Source: Candidatus Bathyarchaeota archaeon (GTDB lineage Archaea; Thermoproteota; Bathyarchaeia; TCS64). Taken from it: a stretch of DNA of 6,769 nucleotides. Below, in pieces: positions 5,343-6,769 of the stretch. The position numbers and the translations under genes were made by a program. Every line of letters starts with the position of its first letter. Position 1 is the stretch's first letter. The notes beneath the pieces were generated by a model. The model was given only the letters and a program-made list of their open reading frames with translations, did not search any database and was not told the origin of the DNA. The stretch is from positions 1-6,769 of the forward strand of contig JAUWDP010000057.1 in the NCBI GenBank assembly GCA_030608725.1, given 5' to 3'.

Positions 5343-5349
5343 TTCTAGG

Positions 5350-5360
5350 GGTTTTTAGGG
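5350..5360 (-). promoter_or_regulatory. Weak TATA-like element for the small cysteine-rich gene
   Basis: The minus strand reads CCCTAAAAACC in the 68-base gap behind gyaR. Its A-rich centre is about 43 bases upstream of ATG 5311, compatible with a leader of roughly 15-20 bases. The match to a TATA box is poor, so the gene may instead be read through from gyaR. Confidence 0.25.
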
Positions 5361-5379
5361 TTTGACCTCCCGCTAGATG

Positions 5380-6378
5380 TTAAATAGGCCTGATCTTCAG
5401 AACCTCGGGATTGACCAGGTTAGGGGGCTCCTTCCCCTGGAGGACGCTGACGAGGTTGAAGGCGGCGGTCGTGGCCATCTTCGTCCTTGTCTCTACGCTC
5501 GCACTGGCTATGTGGGGCGTGATGACCGCGTTGTCGAGCCCCTTCAGGGGGCTGTCCGGGCTGAGGGGTTCTCGCTCGAACACGTCTAGCCCCGCCCCCG
5601 CGATGACCCCGTCTCTGAGCGCCCTGTAAAGGGCGTCCTCGTCGACGACTGGGCCTCTGGATGTGTTGATGAGGAAGGCTGTCTCCTTCATCATGGTTAG
5701 CTCTCTCTTCCCTATCATGTGGCGAGTCGAGCTTGTGAGGGGGATGTGGAGGCTCACGTAGTCGGACTCGGTGAGGAGTTCCTTGAGGGGAGAATACCGA
5801 ACGCCTAGCTCCCTCTCCAGATCCCTTTTTCGGTCCTCGTCATAGTAGATGACGTTCATGTTGAAGCCCTTGGCCCGCCTCGCTATCGCACCCCCGATTC
5901 TGCCTAAACCTATGATGCCCAACGTCTTCCCGTGGACGTCCGTCCCCACGAACATCCTCGGACCCCAGGCGTGCACCCATCCCCCCGCCTTCACGTGCCT
6001 GTCTGCCTCAGGTATCCGCCTGGCGACGGCCATGAGCAGTGCGAAGGCGCAGTCAGCCGTGGTGTCCGTCAGGATCCCCGGGGTGTTGGTGACGTAGATG
6101 CCCCTCTCTGTGGCAGCGGCGACGTCGATGTTGTTGTAGCCCACGGCGTAGTTGCTGATCACCTTGAGCCCCTCCGCGGCGTCCATCACCTCGGCGTCGA
6201 TCCTCTCCGTGAGGAGGGACAGGAGCCCTTCGACGTCGGCCACCTTCTCCAGAAGCAGCTCCCTGGGGATGGCGTCGTCCACCCCCTCGTAGACCTCAAC
6301 GTCGGCGTGCTCCTCCAGGATCTCAATCGCCTCATCGAACAGTTGCCTCGTAACGTAGACCTTGGGCTTGACCATCAT
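5380..6378 (-). CDS. gyaR: Glyoxylate reductase / D-2-hydroxyacid dehydrogenase (GyaR-like)
   Basis: This 332-residue protein has the full architecture of the D-isomer-specific 2-hydroxyacid dehydrogenases. It would reduce glyoxylate (or hydroxypyruvate or a similar 2-oxo acid) to the D-hydroxy acid in the cytoplasm. Visible are the substrate-domain motif NYAVGYNNID (76-85), the nucleotide-binding GLGRIG (157-162), and the catalytic triad Arg241 (NTSRGPVVD), Glu270 (DVFEREPL) and His289 (TPHIASAS), at normal family spacing. Asp180 (YYDED) at the end of the second nucleotide-binding strand suggests preference for NADH over NADPH. The length is typical and the gene looks intact. ATG 6378 and ATG 6375 are adjacent; GAGGATC just upstream gives better spacing to 6375, so either may be used. 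A TATA-like stretch lies about 33 bases upstream. It is divergent from the tldD-like gene. Related activities (phosphoglycerate or lactate dehydrogenase) are less likely. Confidence 0.92.
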   Translation of the reverse strand: MMVKPKVYVTRQLFDEAIEILEEHADVEVYEGVDDAIPRELLLEKVADVEGLLSLLTERIDAEVMDAAEGLKVISNYAVGYNNIDVAAATERGIYVTNTPGILTDTTADCAFALLMAVARRIPEADRHVKAGGWVHAWGPRMFVGTDVHGKTLGIIGLGRIGGAIARRAKGFNMNVIYYDEDRKRDLERELGVRYSPLKELLTESDYVSLHIPLTSSTRHMIGKRELTMMKETAFLINTSRGPVVDEDALYRALRDGVIAGAGLDVFEREPLSPDSPLKGLDNAVITPHIASASVETRTKMATTAAFNLVSVLQGKEPPNLVNPEVLKIRPI

Positions 6379-6402
6379 GATCCTCGGTATTAGATGGATG
6401 TG

Positions 6403-6417
6403 TCAAATAAAATATCT
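6403..6417 (-). promoter_or_regulatory. TATA-like promoter of gyaR
   Basis: The minus strand reads GATATTTTATTTGAC, an AT-rich box centred about 33 bases before the first ATG of gyaR, which would give a leader of only several bases. GAGG about 4-6 bases before the ATG pair is the likely ribosome site. Confidence 0.5.
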
Positions 6418-6439
6418 TGCCCCGTCAGGACCTGCTCCG

Positions 6440-6450
6440 GATTTATTAAG
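6440..6450 (+). promoter_or_regulatory. TATA-like promoter of the tldD-like gene
   Basis: GATTTATTAAG on the plus strand resembles a TATA box and sits about 60 bases before ATG 6504, giving a leader near 35 bases that contains the ribosome-site-like GGGAG at 6487-6491. A second AT-rich stretch (GATATTTTC, 6477-6485) is too close to the start for a leadered transcript and is less likely. Confidence 0.4.
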
Positions 6451-6503
6451 TTGATCGACGATATTGAATTCACTGGGATATTTTCTGGGAGTTGAAGCAT
6501 GGA

Positions 6504-6769
6504 ATGTTTGATAGGCTTGAGCGTGCCGTCGAGAGAGGCAGAGAGCTTGGCGCCTCTTACGTAGAGCTGAGGGGCGAGGACGGATTCATGGAGTTCCTCC
6601 AGATGGACGACGGGCGGATGAACGCCCTCACACAGAGGATAGAGAGGGGCGTCGCCATCAGGGTTCTGGCTGACGGGGCGTGGGGCTTCGTCTCGACGGG
6701 CAACATGGATGGTCTTGAGGGGGCCGTGAAGGAGGCCTACTCTATGGCGAAGGCTGCTGCCCGGACGCG
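6504..6769 (+). CDS. tldD: TldD-like metalloprotease, N-terminal part only
   Basis: The frame starts at ATG 6504 and stays open for 88 codons to the right edge. The sequence MFDRLERAVERGRELG, then ASYVELRGE (17-25), and especially RGVAIRVLADGAWGFVSTG (48-66), is characteristic of the N-terminal domain of TldD in the TldD/PmbA(TldE) family. These proteins form heteromeric zinc proteases that cleave unfolded peptides and modified-peptide precursors. The zinc-binding histidines lie in the later part of the protein, beyond the window, so catalytic competence cannot be judged. An earlier ATG at 6499 is out of frame and meets a stop after 21 codons. GGGAG at 6487-6491 is the probable ribosome site. 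A tldE partner would be expected immediately downstream. It is divergent from gyaR, with a shared AT-rich control region. Confidence 0.85.
   Translation, partial: MFDRLERAVERGRELGASYVELRGEDGFMEFLQMDDGRMNALTQRIERGVAIRVLADGAWGFVSTGNMDGLEGAVKEAYSMAKAAART

Noticed and set aside
5345..5360. Telomere-like CTAGGGGTTTTTAGGG
   Set aside because: It is a single short stretch in a promoter-sized gap and not an array. Chance or a promoter element explains it better.
5932..6393. 153-codon plus-strand frame opposite gyaR
   Set aside because: It is a His/Asp/Val-rich shadow of the dehydrogenase, whose catalytic residues are all in place on the other strand.
6499..6564. 21-codon frame starting at ATG 6499 just before the tldD-like start
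   Set aside because: It overlaps the tldD-like gene out of frame and has no family features. A regulatory upstream peptide cannot be excluded but nothing supports it.
1..6769. CRISPR array, insertion sequence, tRNA or rRNA gene
   Set aside because: No regularly spaced repeats, transposase frame, terminal inverted repeats or recognisable RNA gene were seen. Gaps between genes are all under 150 bases.

Overview
The window looks archaeal. TATA-like boxes sit at short distances upstream of several genes, some leaders are very short, and the gene set is typical of archaea: a two-piece lipoate ligase (LplA plus LplB), two radical SAM proteins resembling LipS1 and LipS2, a GyaR-type glyoxylate reductase and a TldD-type protease. 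Coding DNA is fairly GC-rich and the intergenic stretches are AT-rich. The exact lineage cannot be read from the sequence. No rRNA, tRNA, CRISPR array or mobile element was seen.

Layout, left to right. A secreted protein on the minus strand (617 down to 1) runs off the left edge. Next on the minus strand is a nucleosidase of the MTA/SAH/5'-deoxyadenosine type (1455 to 757). Divergent from it on the plus strand is a LipS2-like radical SAM gene (about 1581 to 2447) with no usual start codon at a sensible place. It meets tail-to-tail, with overlapping stop codons, a compact minus-strand operon lipS1-lplA-lplB (4467 to 2442), whose three genes are joined by two ATGA overlaps. Further right on the minus strand are a NimA/pyridoxamine-oxidase-like flavoprotein (5060 to 4575), a 64-residue cysteine-rich small protein (5311 to 5117) and a glyoxylate reductase (6378 to 5380). 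A divergent tldD-like gene (6504 onward, plus) runs off the right edge.

The central 3.7 kb (757 to 4467) reads as one functional module for making lipoyl cofactor. The LplA/LplB ligase would load octanoate or lipoate onto a carrier protein. LipS1 and LipS2, which replace the classical LipA in Thermococcus and other archaea, would insert the two sulfur atoms. The adjacent nucleosidase would remove 5'-deoxyadenosine, the inhibitory by-product of both radical SAM enzymes. The lipoyl acceptor (GcvH or an E2 subunit) is not in the window. The right-hand genes have no proven link to this module.

Points most worth a second look are the missing lipS2 start, the nucleosidase's placement and altered active-site residue, the uncharacterised cysteine-rich small protein, and short motifs shared between promoter regions.
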